The notes beneath the pieces were generated by a model. The model worked only from the letters and a program-made list of their open reading frames with translations, ran no database searches and was not told the origin of the DNA. A stretch of DNA of 7,444 nucleotides from Candidatus Mesolinea sp. UBA5823 (GTDB lineage: Bacteria; Chloroflexota; Anaerolineae; Anaerolineales; Anaerolineaceae), in the NCBI GenBank assembly GCA_002417685.1, contig DICP01000018.1, positions 47,208 through 54,651 of the forward strand, in the 5' to 3' direction. Shown in pieces: positions 6,063 through 7,444 of this stretch. Made by a program: the position numbers and the translations under genes. Position 1 is the first letter of the stretch; the number at the start of each line of letters is the position of its first letter.

Positions 6063-7444
6063 ATGAACATACTCCAGGATTTCGCCTTGGCTTTGGTGGA
6101 TTTTCCCACTGCCTTGCCCTATTATCTTGTGCTGCTGGCAGCCGGCGGCTTAGCATTTTTAGCTGCTAACCGAGCAACGAACGCTGGCGAGCAGCTCGCT
6201 CTGCCATTACGCACCGCTTTCTTGGTTGTGTTCTGCTCACAGCTTGTTCTGCTGACCTTAAGCCTGCTGCTCTTTGAGGGTTATGCCGATATTAATGAAT
6301 TTTTCCCTCTGGCGTTCCAAACCCTAACCTTCATCACTTTGGTCTGGATTGTTTGGGCATTGGCGTTTCCGCAAGCCAAGGGTTGGCTGAGGCGCATACC
6401 GATTATTCTGACATTGGTGGCTTTTCTGGCTGGCTCAGTCACTGTTACCTTTATTTCCAACCAAAGCGCTGCTTTTGGAAGCAACTGGGTGCATCAGGTT
6501 TGGTCAGGGGCATCGCTTGGGCTTCTGATTGTTGGCATTATTTCAATCCTTTCTCGCAAGCACTTCTTTAAATTAGAAGGTTTTTTAGTTCTTTTAATTG
6601 CAGCTTTAGGTTACTTAGTTTACTTATCTGATCCAGTATCCGCTGCACTGCCTTCCGCCGTTGCCCTCAGCCAGTTACTTTACTATCCGCTTTTGGTCAG
6701 CATTGCTTGGCAAACCCAATCCAAGCCAGCCATAATTCACCAACATAGCCCGCTGCCTGCCTCGCCCCAGATGGCAGAGGCTTTCCTTGAGCTCAACCTG
6801 CAGACCGAGCAGGAGCAGATTCGCAATGCGCTAACCCACAGCCTGAGCGTTTTCTTGATGAGCGATATGCTTGGGTTGGTGGAGCGTACCTCAGAGGGTA
6901 CCCTGCGCGTGAGTAATACTTATGACTTGATCCGCGAGGCTTGGCTGCCGGTTTTTGAGCTCAAACCGGAGCAAGTGCCCCAACTTAGTGCACATTTTGA
7001 AGATATGATGCCCCTCAGCATAAATGACGTTGAGGAATTAGCGGAAGAAAAAGCGGCCCTCCTTCAAGCGTTGGGCTATAATGCCAGCGGATGCTTGTTC
7101 CTTTACCCGCTCAAAGGAGAGGGAGAAATCCCCAAATATGCACTGCTATGCCTTACCCCTTATACCAATCGCGCCTGGACGCCTGAAGATCAATCGCGCC
7201 TAAGCGTCATTGCAGAAAAAATCGTGCGGGTTTTGGATAATTCCGCTGCGACTGAAGCTCAAGCAAGAGCTGTTGAAGAATTGCGTATCAACCTAAACCA
7301 GATGCAACGCCAAAATGCGCACTTAGGGGAAGATTTGGAGCGCCATCAAAAGCTGCTAGGTGAGTTGCGTCAGGAATATCTGCAAGTTAAGAACCGTTAT
7401 TCGAAGGAAACCCAACTTTGGGCTGAGAGGCAAAAGTTTCTCGA
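6063..7444 (+). CDS. Multi-TM GAF-domain sensor protein, 3' end outside window (possible sensor kinase)
   Basis: The frame from ATG 6063 stays open for 460 codons to the window edge without a stop, so the protein is incomplete. About seven hydrophobic segments lie near residues 18-36, 50-71, 80-102, 112-131, 147-163, 171-189 and 195-215, followed by a soluble part. Residues about 245-392 look like a divergent GAF domain: an N-terminal helix, alternating strands such as GCLFLYPL and ALLCLTPY, then WTPEDQSRLSVIAEKIVRVL, the usual closing helix. Residues 393-460 are highly charged and Glu/Gln/Leu-rich with heptad-like spacing, consistent with a coiled-coil signalling linker. This order is common in bacterial membrane sensors, so a histidine kinase or other output domain may follow, but none is visible. 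No good Shine-Dalgarno precedes the ATG; the start is chosen as the first ATG after the gltX terminator, just ahead of TM1. Confidence 0.8.
   Translation, partial: MNILQDFALALVDFPTALPYYLVLLAAGGLAFLAANRATNAGEQLALPLRTAFLVVFCSQLVLLTLSLLLFEGYADINEFFPLAFQTLTFITLVWIVWALAFPQAKGWLRRIPIILTLVAFLAGSVTVTFISNQSAAFGSNWVHQVWSGASLGLLIVGIISILSRKHFFKLEGFLVLLIAALGYLVYLSDPVSAALPSAVALSQLLYYPLLVSIAWQTQSKPAIIHQHSPLPASPQMAEAFLELNLQTEQEQIRNALTHSLSVFLMSDMLGLVERTSEGTLRVSNTYDLIREAWLPVFELKPEQVPQLSAHFEDMMPLSINDVEELAEEKAALLQALGYNASGCLFLYPLKGEGEIPKYALLCLTPYTNRAWTPEDQSRLSVIAEKIVRVLDNSAATEAQARAVEELRINLNQMQRQNAHLGEDLERHQKLLGELRQEYLQVKNRYSKETQLWAERQKFL

Noticed and set aside
6041..6073. TTGACG as -35 box for the sensor gene
   Set aside because: The only -10-like sequence (CATACT, 6068-6073) is 21 bp away and lies inside the coding region.
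6353..6571. 72-codon open frame within the membrane region of the sensor gene
   Set aside because: Different frame from the long open frame starting at 6063, which encodes coherent membrane segments and a GAF-like domain across the whole region.
1..7444. CRISPR arrays, insertion sequences, tRNA or riboswitch structures
   Set aside because: No repeated spacer pattern, transposase, terminal inverted repeats, cloverleaf or long structured leader was seen; intergenic gaps are all below 200 bp.

Overview
The window is a compact, mostly plus-strand stretch of bacterial chromosome with roughly 50% GC. The organism is probably a member of the Chloroflexota, perhaps Anaerolineae. That assignment is inference: it rests on the style of the glutamyl-tRNA synthetase (HIGN and KLSKR signatures, single-ATG start), paired half-length TrkA proteins, and a multi-TM/GAF/coiled-coil sensor. 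No ribosomal RNA or other decisive marker is present.

Layout. (1) Positions 1-183 hold a possible divergent minus-strand gene start (weak) and one or two sigma70-like plus-strand promoters. (2) Positions 184-4385 form a three-gene transcription unit. A type II P-type cation ATPase is followed by two half-length TrkA/RCK-type NAD-binding regulatory proteins. The first junction is an ATGA overlap and the second a 24-nt gap, and both TrkA genes have strong Shine-Dalgarno sequences. A perfect 13-bp stem with a T-tract ends the unit. (3) Positions 4529-5959 encode glutamyl-tRNA synthetase (gltX), closed by its own GC-rich terminator. (4) Position 6063 to the window end is the 5' part (460 codons, no stop reached) of a protein with about seven membrane segments, a GAF-like domain and the start of a coiled coil. 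It is probably a membrane sensor, perhaps a histidine kinase whose catalytic part lies beyond the window.

The point of most interest is the first operon. The pump has ion-binding residues like those of the Na,K-ATPase (type IIC) family rather than the Ca-ATPase family. Its only operon partners are two RCK proteins of the kind that normally gate TrkH/KtrB potassium channels, yet no TrkH/KtrB gene lies in the unit. The simplest reading is a monovalent-cation homeostasis unit in which NAD(H)- or nucleotide-sensing RCK subunits control or accompany a P-type pump. This is inferred from gene arrangement and motifs and has not been shown.
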